From NCBI RefSeq assembly GCF_016802725.1, contig NC_052678.1:9731970-9795969 (forward strand): a stretch of 64,000 nucleotides of DNA, in the 5' to 3' direction. Both the position numbers and the translations under genes were made by a program. The DNA is from Solenopsis invicta. Taxonomy: Eukaryota > Arthropoda > Insecta > Hymenoptera > Formicidae. The notes beneath the pieces are model-generated. The model ran no database searches and was not told the origin of the DNA. It saw only the letters and a list, made by a program, of their open reading frames with translations. Shown in pieces: positions 26,501 to 38,127 of this stretch; positions within the stretch are counted from its first letter, which is position 1; each line of letters begins with the position of its first letter.

Positions 26501-28966
26501 TGCTCGTGTGTACCGCACAATCTCGAGTCTCATAAAAATTAAAAATTACCGTCGAGTTTGCAACAACTCAGAAATCACTGACTGAAATAAATATCAGATG
26601 CTGCCTTTTGAGGTGACCGATCGTTTTGTGCAGTATTGACCTTATCACGTGCCTTGAAAACAGATGAATAACACGTTTTTCAACTTTAATCTTTCCATTG
26701 CTTTTCAAAAAAGATAGAACGTAAAAGTGATTACGCTGATGTACAAAATATAAAGTAATTTAAAACAATCAGTTATATTTTTTAAAATTATGGGAATAAG
26801 TAAAAAATTAACAAAAAGTTGAGCAACAAAAGAGAGATGTGATATAATTATTTATTCTTTTTTATATTAAAGCAGAATTAATCGCAGTGTTGGCTGCTTA
26901 ATTATTGTACAAATTATTAATTTATCTTTAAATGGATCGTGTGATATGGATCGTCAATACATTTCGACGAAAAACTCGAGCGATATGAGGTTTCGATATT
27001 CACGAGATTACGAGATAAAAATATTCTATAAGCATAAGGCTGCAAAAAAAAATTTTGTCACGCACAACGCGGAGACCGTCGTGCGAAGTTTCCCACGCGC
27101 TTCACGTATAAAATTTCTGGAAAATCGCGGCCCACTACCTTCATCTTTCGTCCTCGTTTGCATACTTGGACGTACCGTTAACTTAAGAGTGCTTTTTCCT
27201 CGCTCTCCACTCCTCTTCTCCACCTTTCCCCTCTGTTAGAAATATTAAACCATCGAAAATAGACCATCGACGGCGCGCGCGATACGTCGATAGCATCTTC
27301 TTTTATTACAACCCGGAATATTGTAATCATGCGCGACCCTGGCTTATACGATAGCAGATTTTATCGTAGAGTACATTTGAGAAGAACCTTGATACAGCTT
27401 AAAGCAAAACCAGGTGTGAGCTGGTGTGAGCATGCTCCAGACATCGCACACACATACATGCACAAGTGCGCATATATACATGTGTAATGTATGCCATGTG
27501 TTGATGACTAATTGTAAGTCTAAAAGTTCAATTATTTATTTTCTCTGCTCAATTGATTATCCTAAGAAAGTATTACCTATGTGCTCCTATCCATGTCGGC
27601 ATTATTCTATATAAAACAATTACAATATAAAATAATAATGTAAAATATTTTAACTCGTCATTACAAGTATTCCGGCTGATAGAAGTTCTATCGATAGAAG
27701 TTTCTATAAATTTCAAAGATAATTAAATCATGCTATAATACACTTAATTTTTTATCTAAAATAAAGTAAACCAAGAAAATACAATTATATTAGATCAATT
27801 GAATACAACCGCATTTTCATTTATTTAAAGTGCTTCTTTTTTTCACATAGTACCTTAACGTTTAATTTTTATCTTCTATCATATTTTTAAATTATGCTAA
27901 TTGATCAAATCTTTCATGACACGTAATATTATAAATGCATGTTTGTGGCGTACTTGTCGACTGTATCTTTTCCTCTTGCGCTTACAACGTCTCTAAAAAT
28001 TCGAACGATAATACATTTTTCACTGTGATGATCGATACTGTAATTCCCTCCACGCGCGACCTCATGAAGTTCAACGCATCATCGTTTTTCGCGCTTGACG
28101 AAAGGAAATCAGCTGAGTCACCACCGATTCGTGCCGGAAGAATGTTACGAACTTTTTTTTTTACTTGCGTGCTCACATGTAATCGATTTGACCATCGTCG
28201 AATGATTTATGTTTCGACGATAATAGTACAACGGTGACGAGACAACACGTACTGCTCTGACAATACTCGAATCAAAGTGGCAACTGATACCCTATCGTAT
28301 GAGACATGAGCCCTCAATAAGCAAGACATTCTTGCTGACATGAAAGAACATTTAACGTAAAAGTTAATTTTTATAGCTGAAAAAGTATAATACTAAATCT
28401 CTCATCATTTTTGAAGGAACAAAAAATAATAAATTATGTGTAATATAAAATTTTATTTGTAATTTATAGAGAGCTTTTCTTTTGTGTAACAAAAAAATAT
28501 GTACGCTAAGAAAAAAATTTTTTAATTTTAATAAATATTTATTCGAAAAGTACTAATGAAATATTTAATTACATTACATAAATATTTACTCTATAAGAAA
28601 AAATAATACTTAAATTAATGGTTCTTGTATTAAACAAATATATATTTGCATTTAAATATTTTATTAATATTATTCGGATAAATATTTATTAAAATTTATT
28701 AAAATTTAGTAATTTTTTCCTCTGTGTAGTACTTTATTTACGCTTTTCGTTTCAAACGTTAATAAAGTAAAATAAAACATATATATACATTATTAAGTTG
28801 ACAAAGATAAAAGACTTGATATTTTTTAAATGATTAAGACAACAAACGTGCGTCCAATGTAAACGAGAGATCCAAGTCAAATATCCAGATTTGACGTCAG
28901 ATTTTCCAAGCGCATATAGAACGGAAAGAATTTAGCACAGATTACTCGGTAGATAAATCAACGTAC
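20561..28966. other. long non-coding stretch, no gene recognised
   Basis: AT-rich DNA is punctuated by CpG-rich patches at about 20.7-21.2, 22.0-22.4, 24.6-25.05, 26.95-27.3 and 28.0-28.2 kb. The longest open frames (21410-21802, 24085-24435) have no recognisable domain or splice context. A 16-A run lies at 25362-25377. If the exon at 29 kb is real, this is most likely intron of that minus-strand gene. Confidence 0.45.
28501..28731. mobile_element. degenerate MITE-like foldback
   Basis: The left end GTACGCTAAGAAAAAAATT and the inverse of the right end (GTACTACACAGAGGAAAAAA) match as imperfect terminal inverted repeats around an AT-rich, non-coding interior. The end type resembles the CACTGAG-AAAAA elements elsewhere in the window. 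Confidence 0.35.
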
Positions 28967-29124
28967 CTTGCTGACGGAGTAGGTTGTCCAAGCGGTGTAG
29001 GACGTCATCTTTACTTTCTCGAAGACTTCCGGGTAGATCCGTACACACATCCACCGCAACGATCCAATCAGCGTACCACTGCTCGCCTTTCCTCGTTGGC
29101 ATGTTACCCGCCACGTGTGGAAAC
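28967..29124 (-). CDS. candidate first coding exon of an unrecognised minus-strand gene
   Basis: A strong acceptor (TTTGCTTTAG|G at 29125) and a strong donor (CAAG|GTACGT, exon end 28967) bound 158 nt that are open throughout in one frame (52 codons, phase 2 in, phase 1 out). An in-frame ATG lies eight codons in (MPTRKGEQWYADW...). From there the peptide is acidic-aromatic and then amphipathic (DDVLHRLDNLLRQQ). An untranslated first exon with a consensus donor lies upstream at 32.2 kb. This exon could therefore contain the start codon. I do not recognise the family, and the following exons were not found in the window. Confidence 0.45.
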
Positions 29125-32105
29125 CTAAAGCAAATTTAATATTAGTCAGGACAAATTATACGAGACGAAAGGCACTTTTTATTTCGAATGTAACTCGTAC
29201 GTCAATAAATTAATTATTGGGGACTTGATTTTTATTTTTTATTCTCGGGGATGACTTTGCGGCTACTGACTTCTTCCTTTATGATAAAAAAATTATTTCA
29301 TCTATGTTATAAATAAACAAGAACATATACGCACGTACACGTGACAACTGCTTTGTATTGTTATCAAATACTGATATTAAACACGCACCTCGGAGTATAA
29401 TCAAATTATATAATCAAATCTAAATGTCCTGTAATATTTAGTCGCAACCAAGCCACTCGAGTTCTTCGAGTTGCGTGTAAATTTGCAAGGAGGATATTAC
29501 GTCACACATTTAAAACCAAATTTATGATTAGAATGATAAATGCAAATTTATGATTCTCGCGAGAAAAGATCGTTCCCACCGCTTTGGGAACGATATAAAA
29601 AATATTGATTGCATGCCAACGTTTTTTCGTTTTATATATAGTAACTGAAATAAACGACTGGTATAAATATCAGAAGATGTGTGTACATACCGATAACCTT
29701 TATTAATATCGTTATTATTAGTTTATTACTTTTATATTAACAGAATATCAATATTGTCAAATTAATCAAATTGCATTCCCGACGTATATTGTACAAAAAA
29801 ATGACATAAAAATATGTATGTATATACATATGTGTGTGCGCGTCTATGAACTCAGAGCTTTGTAATTAATTAGTAATATGGTATTGTTATGTACTTTAAT
29901 TTATCTCTTCTCTATGCTCGTAATTTCTTTTGTGCACCAAGAGTATACTACAAATTTAATTTTATTTCGCAATATGAGAAGTTCAACGATATAAAAGTAA
30001 CAAAATCGGTATAATATCGGTGTTACCGAAAAATTATGTATATGCCGGTATTATGAAAATTTTATGTTATATACCGGTATTTGACCTCCTTCTACCGATA
30101 CTGGTATAATTAAAGGCTTTCTGCTTCGTGCTTTTAAACGTGAAGCAGAATAAAAATATACACGCTGCCGAATCGCCAACGAAATTACGTATTCAGTCCC
30201 TTCGATAACGAAATACGACCCTCGCGTTGAAACAAATGAAACGCAAAGCCCCGTTAGACCTTTTGTCCTAAATCTCCCCTTAACAAAATGTCAATATCTT
30301 ACGTCAATGTACCGCGTTTTCGAGGCATGCCAGATACCATGATATCAGCATGAATTTGTAACTACGCGTATACCTGGAGAAAAAATTTAATTGATAAAAT
30401 CGTGTTTTTAACTTGATTTTTTTTAAGTTGAAGTAAAAATACCTTTAAATATAAAAATTTATTTGGTTTCTACAAATAATGCCTCAAGTATTAATTTTTT
30501 TTAAAGAAAATTAATTATATGTTCGAATTATTTCTTTACTTTAAGGAAATAATATTTTAATTTTAAAAAAGTACTGAAATATAGAAAATAATTTAGTTAT
30601 TTTAATTTTAAAAATACATTTCTTTTATTTAAAAAAAAAAATTGTCTTGAACAAGTCTATTTTTTATTTTTAAAACAGGAACAATCAAAAAATGTCTTCA
30701 AATCAAAGAAATTTTTTTTAATCGTGTGTAGCATAAATTTCTTTGATTCAAACAAATAATTTTTGACTCGAAAACATTTTTGTGAGTGATTCTTAGCGGA
30801 AAAAAATTTTACAAAAATTTAAAAAATACTACGAAAATCTGCATAAAAATGTTAGAGCTGGACACACTTTTCTAAATGTTCATATTTGTATAATACGTCT
30901 TTTCTGCGATTTCTGCCAATCTTTCAATGAAATTTTCAATCAAACTACGAGTTGTAATATTATACACATTTCCAAGTATCCTAGCAAAAAATTTTATGAA
31001 TAAGTATAAAGTTCAAAAGTAGAAATTTTCGTGGAAATTATTTATATATCGTATTTTTGCAGAGATATTCATTTTTTGTAAAAGTATTTATTTTTTCGTA
31101 AAAATATTTAATTAATTGTACTTAATTATAAAAATTAACAAATGTTTCAATTCTAGCTATTTTTTTCCGCCGAAGACTGGGTGTAATTCATGCAGCCAAA
31201 GAACATCTCGCGATTATTTTCTCGTAGGGCACGAAAGGGACAAGAGAGATCACGCGATTTCCCGAAATTCCCTTGTGAAATGTGTTAAATTATACAGCAG
31301 GTATTTCTGGCGTTCCGTATGCCTCGAATCGCATGTTCGCAGGAATGGAGGATTAACGGCGCTCATTTTTTTTTGTCTTTTTTAATTGAAACGCCGGAAT
31401 GTCGACCCGCTTTTTTTCAGACGGCTCAATTATCGTTCGCGCGCCGCGCCACGCCGCGTCGACTGGCGGTTTCGCCGCCATTGCGAGATTATCGTTCGCG
31501 AGGCGATTAGGCGATTATCGAGACTCGCCAAACGCTCCTGCATTTTTTAGATAAGCGGGAAACGCTACGGCTTTACGCCTCCCCCCTTCCCCTCAACCCC
31601 GTAGAACCATCGTTTGAAACGACTAGATGTTTGCGATACGCGTGCGCGCGCGCGCGAAATGAGTATCGTATGCATTAGTCGCAATAACGGTCCAATTTGT
31701 CAAGCATTTAATTTTCAAATTCCTCGACACTCATACATATATCGAACGAATAAATTAGACGCCATCTGTCTGGCAAACGCAATAATCACAAGCATCATAG
31801 TATCAAAAGTTTCATACGTACAAAATAAATGTGTTTATCAATACATGTATCAATTTATCGACGCATATTGTCTCGCGGAGATATCTCGTGCGATGAATTC
31901 TGCGTACAACCTTCGTGCTCACCTTCCGTCAATCCGTTAGGCATGCTACGAGAGAGGAGCCAGCCGATTCACGCATGACGGTCCTCCATATTTTCTCCGC
32001 GCGTGAACGAATTTTTTATCGACCCCTTCGTCGATCGAGCGCGCGTCGAATTCATGGCGCCGCGGCCGTTCGCAGAAGGGAAAAGTCGTAGAAGCGATTA
32101 CTTAC
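29125..32105 (-). other. probable first intron, AT-rich with small repeats
   Basis: The stretch between the candidate exons at 32.2 and 29.1 kb is AT-rich and without supported open frames. It contains a perfect 10-bp hairpin at 29569-29594, a cluster of ACCGGTA palindromes at 30005-30150, and a CpG-rich zone from about 31.2 kb onward that may be promoter-proximal. Confidence 0.35.
30005..30150. repeat. palindrome-rich short repeat
   Basis: CGGTATAATATCGG, GCCGGTATTA, ATACCGGTAT and CTACCGATACTGGTATAATT follow one another within about 110 bp. They are succeeded by a hairpin with a 9-bp perfect stem (TTCTGCTTC at 30119-30127 pairing with GAAGCAGAA at 30142-30150). It is probably part of a small foldback transposon. 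Confidence 0.4.
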
Positions 32106-32198
32106 CGATAGACGCGACGATAGCGGGCGTGGGTTCCTTTGCAGGAGAAGAGACGGACGATCGCGAGACACTGAACGCGCGCGAGGAACGAGTGCACT
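32106..32198 (-). promoter_or_regulatory. CpG-island TSS region and untranslated first exon
   Basis: Two arthropod-type initiators lie on the minus strand at 32198 (GGTCAGTGC) and 32172 (GTTCAGTG). Downstream CpG-rich sequence without any ATG runs to a consensus donor, TATCG|GTAAGTAATC (exon end 32106). This is the configuration of a short non-coding first exon. The next supported minus-strand exon is at 29124. The linkage between the two is inference. Confidence 0.42.
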
Positions 32199-34327
32199 GA
32201 CCAACGGCCTCTACCTTGGCTGCGGGTCCCCGATGCCCGGAGGGCACGAGACCCCGATCGCCCGGGCCCTCGTACTTATTGCATAATCGTGCCGGCGGAG
32301 CCGAAAAACGTCCGGTGTGTAACCCAGAAAACAGGCCGCGCCGAAATTACGGGGCACTCGCACGACAACGAAGCGAAAGGAGGGAAAAAAGAAACGGACG
32401 CGTACGACGCGCGTGCGACAGCGAAATGACGCGGCGGCGAGTGGCGACACTGCCGCGCGTCTTTAACCCTGAAGTTGGCGAGGGTCGCAAACTTCAAATT
32501 ATGCTAGAAATGCGCGATTTACAAAATTAGATACGCGTCGCGATTGCGATCTTTGCAATGAATGTCATGCATATTGCATTGCTATTTTGATTATGTTTTA
32601 AATTTTTCTTTTTATTTTTCTGCATAAATATTTAAAGAATAAATACTGAATTACGAGTTCAGTCTTGAGCTACACTTACAATTTTAAATTGTGATTTTAA
32701 AAATCCAACTAAAGACCTATTAAAAATTGTATTTTTCGTTGCACAATTCAAGAAAAAAAATCATCCATAAATTCTATCGTTATCACCCAAATACGGTAAA
32801 TAATCTGTATTGCGTTCTTCTTTTTTTAACGCAAGCTTCCAGAGTCGTTCACAAGAGAAAAAGTTAATTGTCAAAGATAAAAAAAATAAGGAGAAATATG
32901 GCTTTTGCGCTCGTTTTTCAATAAAATACGCGTTTCTATTAAATCAGAGTATTATTAGTTGCAATATAATTTTAAAAAATATTCTCTCTCTTTCTCTAAA
33001 ATATGATAATTATATATTATCATATCCCATGTATGGTCGTTTTATATTATCATTGTTATAAATATTATCATTAAAATTTGTTGGAATTACACAAAAAAAT
33101 ATTAAAATAAGATTCAAATCTATTAAAAAGAAGCAACGCAGATTCGATTCAAGGAAAAACAGCACTTTATGTATGCATGCTAATAATAGTTAATTTCTAT
33201 GTAAATTAAATTTATAAAATAGGGAAAAAAGAAAAAGGAGCAAATTTTTATGTAAATTTATCATCGATAAAGCAGAGCTCCGACAGATTTCCGTTTAATC
33301 AGTACATGGTACCACGTAACAATTGCATTATCGAACTGGTTTATATTGTAAGATGGCAACACACCGCACAGAGCTGTGTTATATAAGTTATAGTTGTTAA
33401 TCGAATACATTTCACGTATTTCCTACCTCATTCCACTCTCTTTGTTCAAGGGGCATACGTGATAACGTTCGATTAAAGTCCGCTCACTTTAACGATATCA
33501 GTTAAATCCAGGTTTTCATTGCTGTCGTCGGACGTGATCATTAAAATAGAACTTTGTTATCAGCGCGGAAACCAATAAATATGTACGAAAATATTCTGAA
33601 AAATAGTGAGAAAGTAACTAATAATATGTTAATGTTTCGTGACTCAATTACGATCTGCCTTAAATCTTAAATTGAAATATGTATCTGTGCGTGTGAGCAA
33701 TGTGTATATCTGTGTATAAATATACGTTATTGATATAATTGTTACTATGTAATTATTTCCCATAGAGTGAGAGTAGTGGACATTATTATTTTGTATCCTC
33801 ATTATTGCACGTTTATTTTTTATATTTTCGTTTTTATATTTTCTGTTCCATTTCTCTTTTCTCTCGGGACAACACATATATAAAAGATAATATAAAAAAA
33901 AAATCTTCGTAATAATTGTTATATAAAGCTTTGTGATTGCATTTATCAAATATAAATGTAACATTTTTCAGTTGTCAAGTAATACTTTCATTGCTATTTT
34001 ATAATAGAATTAAAATAATGATAAAATAAGATATCTAACATTCCACACATTAGAGCTTTTCTGCATTTAAAATAATACAATATCAAATTATAATACCTAA
34101 ACTACAATATTAGAAACATCCATTTCATTTTACTTATACCTTATATCATATATCTCAATAATTTTCAAGCAAATAACATTTAAAAAAAAAAGTATACAAA
34201 TATTTATCTGCAAAAGAAGTGTAGAACTTAGCAAAAAAATTTTTTTCAGTGCCTTCAGCCCTGAAAAAAAATCTTTGGAAATTAATTTTTCTTTATCACA
34301 TTCACCGTCATCAATACTTTTAGAAGC
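32199..34327. other. intergenic, CpG-rich then AT-rich
   Basis: CpG-rich DNA to about 32530 is probably promoter-proximal to the minus-strand first exon. The rest is AT-rich, without a supported gene, up to the reductase start. Short open frames on both strands lack domains. Confidence 0.5.
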
Positions 34328-36046
34328 ATGTTTCCTCCTACCTACGTCGAAGGTTTTCACGACCCCGAAGAGGTAAAAGCTATGGAATACAAAGAACTCG
34401 GAAAAACAGGGCTGCTCGTAAGCAAATTATCTTTCGGCACCGGTCCGCTCGGCTGTCATTACGGGTAAAATTGTTTATCGCTCGAGCGAGTGTTAAATTT
34501 AACGACACAATACAGTAATTTATACATAATTATGTTATTGCTGCAGCACGTATAACGAGGCGGACGCTATCGAAGCTGTACGTCAGGCAATAAAACGAGG
34601 CGTCAATTACATTGATACAGGACCATGGTATGGCCAAGGTCGATCCGAGACAACTCTCGGCAAGGTGTGCAAAAATTTATATTTTTAATAATAAAAAAGT
34701 TACATTTCTTTTATATACACCCACGATGCTGGTCCACCAACAGTAACCTAACGTCAATATTGTAACTTTACACTCAACAATGTAACACAGACGTGTTATA
34801 TTTATATTGGTGAGAGTGAAATTACAACATTAATGTTATATTGCTGTTAATTGATGTTTATTGAAGGACGAATGATCTCTTATTTCGCATCCTAGGCGTT
34901 AAAAGGCATTCCACGTCAAGCTTACTACATCGCGACGAAAGTAGGCAGATACGAGTTAGATTATGACAATATGTTCGACTTTTCCATTGAGAAAACACGA
35001 AAGAGTTTTAAGAAGAGTTTGGAGCTGTTAGGAGTAGATTACATCGATGTTATTCAAGTAAGACACATTGTACATTGTCATTTTACTCGTCAAAATTGGA
35101 AAAATCTAATGAAAAACATTTCAATGCCCAAGATCAAATTTGCAGGTTCACGATATTGAATTTGCACCCTCGTTGGATGTAATAATCACGCAAACCTTGC
35201 CTGAATTGTCGAGATACGTAGCCGACGGCAAAGCCAAGCATATAGGTATAACTGCATACCCGGTCTCCGTACTGAAAGAATGCATCGAAAAGAGTAATAT
35301 AAATATTGCTTGTGTGTTGAGTTACGCGAGGCTCACTCTCATCGACGAAACTTTACTGGAATACGTTCCATTCTTCAAGGTGCGTAATTTCGGGTCCTGT
35401 ATCACCTAGCTTAATGGCAATTTCATTAAATGTAATTTTGTAGGAGCATAACATTGGTTTAATTAACGCTGCCACACCGTGCATGGGTCTTCTAACAAAT
35501 AACAGCCCACCAAACTGGCATCCAGCCTCTGACGAGATGAAGAAACAATGCGCGAATGCCGCACAGTACTGCAAGGTATGTTAACAATAGTGAGATGTCA
35601 ATTAAAACGGCGCATTGTTATGCAACTATTGTACATTGACAAGCAAATCTATATTTAATTAACTGTAATTGTATTGAAATAAATAACGTTATGAAATAAA
35701 CGCAGGATCGTGACGTAGAACTCGGCAAATTGGCGATATGGCACTCCATGCAATATGCGGATATAGATACCAATTTAGTGGGAATACAAAACACAAAGCA
35801 GCTGCAGATGAACCTGGATGTAGTGCAAAACGGTATTACAGAAAAAGAAAAGGCACTATTGCAGGAAATTCAGGAAAAGTGTGTCATTAAAAAATTTTTC
35901 TTTGTGGCATATTGTAACTTTTTTAGCTTGTTCTTTTAAACTAGGATGGAATTGTTTATTCTAGGTTTCTGTCACTGATAAAGAATCAACACTGGGAAGG
36001 TAAAGAAATCCATATGTATCGAGAAGCTACCAAAAAAAGTGGATAA
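34328..36046 (+). CDS. aldo-keto reductase, L-galactose-dehydrogenase-like
   Basis: Seven exons with consistent phases: 34328-34464, 34547-34664, 34896-35057, 35146-35379, 35444-35575, 35706-35878, 35965-36046. They give 345 aa, a normal length for the family. The AKR barrel opens with MEYKELGKTGLLVSKLSFGT. The catalytic tetrad is present: Asp69 and Tyr74 (YIDTGPWYGQGRSE), Lys100 (YYIATKVGRY) and His141 (VHDIEF, rebuilt across the exon 3-4 junction). Known members of this group use NAD(P)H to reduce or oxidise small aldehydes or sugars in the cytosol. The substrate here cannot be read from sequence. ATG 34328 is the first in-frame ATG; Met19 is an alternative start. AATAAA at 36116-36121 marks the 3' end. 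The gene converges on the acetyltransferase. Confidence 0.95.
34740..34850. mobile_element. foldback repeat in reductase intron 2
   Basis: Within the intron 34665-34895, a left arm containing AATATTGTAACTTTACACTC pairs imperfectly with a right arm containing GAGTGAAATTACAACATT. Loop-proximal sequence ACACAGACGTGTT is also self-complementary. It looks like a small MITE that enlarged this intron relative to its neighbours. Confidence 0.5.
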
Positions 36047-36057
36047 GAAAAATAACT

Positions 36058-36121
36058 TTTATTTTCGCTATTTTGCGGAGTTCCATGAACGCTTACAACA
36101 ATACTTGAGATACCTAATAAA
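36058..36121. terminator. overlapping polyadenylation signals of two convergent genes
   Basis: On the + strand AATAAA at 36116-36121 serves the reductase. On the minus strand AATAAA at 36063-36058 is the first good signal after the acetyltransferase stop at 36293. If both are used, the two 3'UTRs overlap in antisense. Confidence 0.5.
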
Positions 36122-36292
36122 CATTTCATAAAAAACAACATCCTTCCTATTTTAGTCATGTATTATGTCATGTATACATATATAAAATGTGGGATAATAC
36201 TCTAAGCGTATCAATTAGATAAATATCATCACTATTTGGTTCAAGTATTTTGTTCAAAAGAGAACACAATATCAATTGATCAGTCTTATTTG

Positions 36293-37277
36293 TCAAAAAA
36301 CAAAAAATTCGTTCAATTCTTTCTCAAAATCCACCCTAGGCGAGTAATCGTCTTCGGTAGGTTTAATCTTATACGTTAATTCATACATTAATATTGTAAT
36401 GTACGATCCTAAGACATACTTGTGATATATTTGCTCCATTTCAAAACCTTTTTTGAAGCACAACTCTCTATTCTCTTCGGTGTACTCGGAAGCTACTATA
36501 TTAGCGCAGCTGTACCCTGCATCAATTGCAAATTGTACAGCAGCAGTGAGCAAATATGATTCTATACCTTTTTTTCGATATCGCTCATGCACGTACAGCC
36601 TCTTTATCCACGCACTCCTATCCAGTCTGATACTCTTGCATAAACCAACAGTTCCTACTATCTTTTTAGACTGCATAGAAACCCTTATGTTAGCTTGATG
36701 AAACTGCTCTTCTGTCATTACAGTATAATAAACTTCTTTAGGATGTCCTATCTTCAAGCGAGGTTCAAATGCTTCAGCGACCCAGAAGCAGGAGAAGGCA
36801 TTTGACATGTAGAGTCTGTGAATATAAATATTTGAATATCATATTGGATTCCTTGTCGTTAACGCTAAAACAGTATTGCTATTGAACAATATATTGTTTT
36901 TTACAATAGACAATGTATGGTTACTGTAACAATACCATTCTATGATTAAATCAAAAGCATTTCGCGATGCAACGTTACCGTGGAATGTTAGAAATCTCTC
37001 CGTTAATCTCCATCAATTTCGTGACAAAACTGATGTACGTGCAGACGTACGTCAATACTATAACTATAGGTATGACTAAAAGGCAGATGGTAAACGGCAT
37101 CCCGAAGAAAATAAACATTATCGCCGCCAGCAAGATCATCAGCTGGAAGATTATCTCCTTAAACAGCATCCCGCAAAACGTAGCGCCTAGGGAAGACATC
37201 ACGACGTCCCTGATCAATTCCCTGCAGCCTATCTCGTCGCCCGGCTTGAAGGCACGTACAATCACGATGTAATTCAT
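36293..37277 (-). CDS. NAT8-like membrane-anchored N-acetyltransferase
   Basis: Two exons, 37277-36979 (phase 2 out) and 36815-36293, encode 273 aa. Exon 1 begins MNYIVIVRAFKPGDEIGCRE, the usual entry strand of the NAT8 family. It then has a long hydrophobic hairpin at about residues 36-88 (two segments, including QLMILLAAIMFIFFG and ICLLVIPIVIVLTYV). Exon 2 holds the GNAT core, with IKRLYVHERYRKKGIESYLL as the acetyl-CoA motif A. The usual R-x-x-G-x-G/A ends in Glu here (RKKGIE). NAT8-type enzymes sit in ER/Golgi membranes and acetylate small molecules or protein lysines; the substrate here is unknown. The splice restores Arg100. The gene is transcribed away from the tandem duplication and towards the reductase. 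Confidence 0.92.
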
Positions 37278-37624
37278 TGTCGAGAGACACTTTGGATTAC
37301 GCTATTGTAGTACGCGTATACCTCGTCAGGCACATTTGGTTATCTCATTTATTACAAAAGTAAAACTGACTAATCTCAGTTCTATCGTTTACTGGCCGTG
37401 CTAGCCACCGCTACTTTAAGGTTAGAATACACCGAATACACCGCTAAAGAGCTCCACGAGCACAGTCGCCGTCAATCACCGTTGAATTGAATCCAAAACA
37501 CTCAAGCCTATCGCACATGAAATGCATAACAGAGCATAAGACCAATGGGCCAATGAGCGTCCAGCATAAAGTCGCCATACTGATTTACATAAAATTCTCA
37601 TTGGTCGAGCAGCCTTCTGTCGAG

Positions 37625-38070
37625 TTGATTTCGGAGGGCATCGCGTCGGTGTGAAGTTGTCCGCGCGTACTTCGAAACTCTCACCGGCCATTTGCGTCTT
37701 GTTTATCCGCGAGTGCCGTACGCTACGAGCAATCGTCGTGACCTTTCGCGTCATTTATTCGTTTGTGCGTGTCATAAGCGGCAGGAATGCCGTGCGTAGT
37801 GCCAGGAGACCTATCATTCGATCGCGTTTCTCCAGTCAACATGTATTTATGGGCGAGCGAATGTTCGAAACGATGGAGCGGCGACACGAAGGCCGGCGAG
37901 CATCGATGGCGTCGACGGCGAATTAGTAAACAAAGTTACTTGTTGCTTCTGCACAACTGATCGCTTGCTAATTCTCACCGCAACTTAATTATGTGATTTA
38001 ACAGCAGGCCGTGAATCGATCTACTCCTGATACATTTGTGGCAAAGGGCGAAAAATTGGTCGAGCTAACT
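37625..38070 (+). repeat. tandem duplication, copy 1
   Basis: About 446 bp repeated directly at 38128-38560. Shared landmarks in order include GAAGTTGTCCGCG, CTCACCGG(C/T)CATTTGCGT, GAGTGCCGTACG, ACGATGGAGC, the intron-like core and ACTCCTGATAC(A/G)TTTGTGGCAA. The core at 37926-38004 runs from GTAAAC to TTTAACAG with an internal GCTAAT branch-point-like site. It is the best-conserved part. It lies just upstream of the acetyltransferase gene on the opposite strand. Small non-triplet indels break a shared frame in the first half, so a shared protein is unlikely. Confidence 0.85.
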
Positions 38071-38127
38071 CCGAGTCTCTTTGATGATATGTGCTTCGAG
38101 GTGGTTTCGTCGCGTCGCGTTGCGTCG

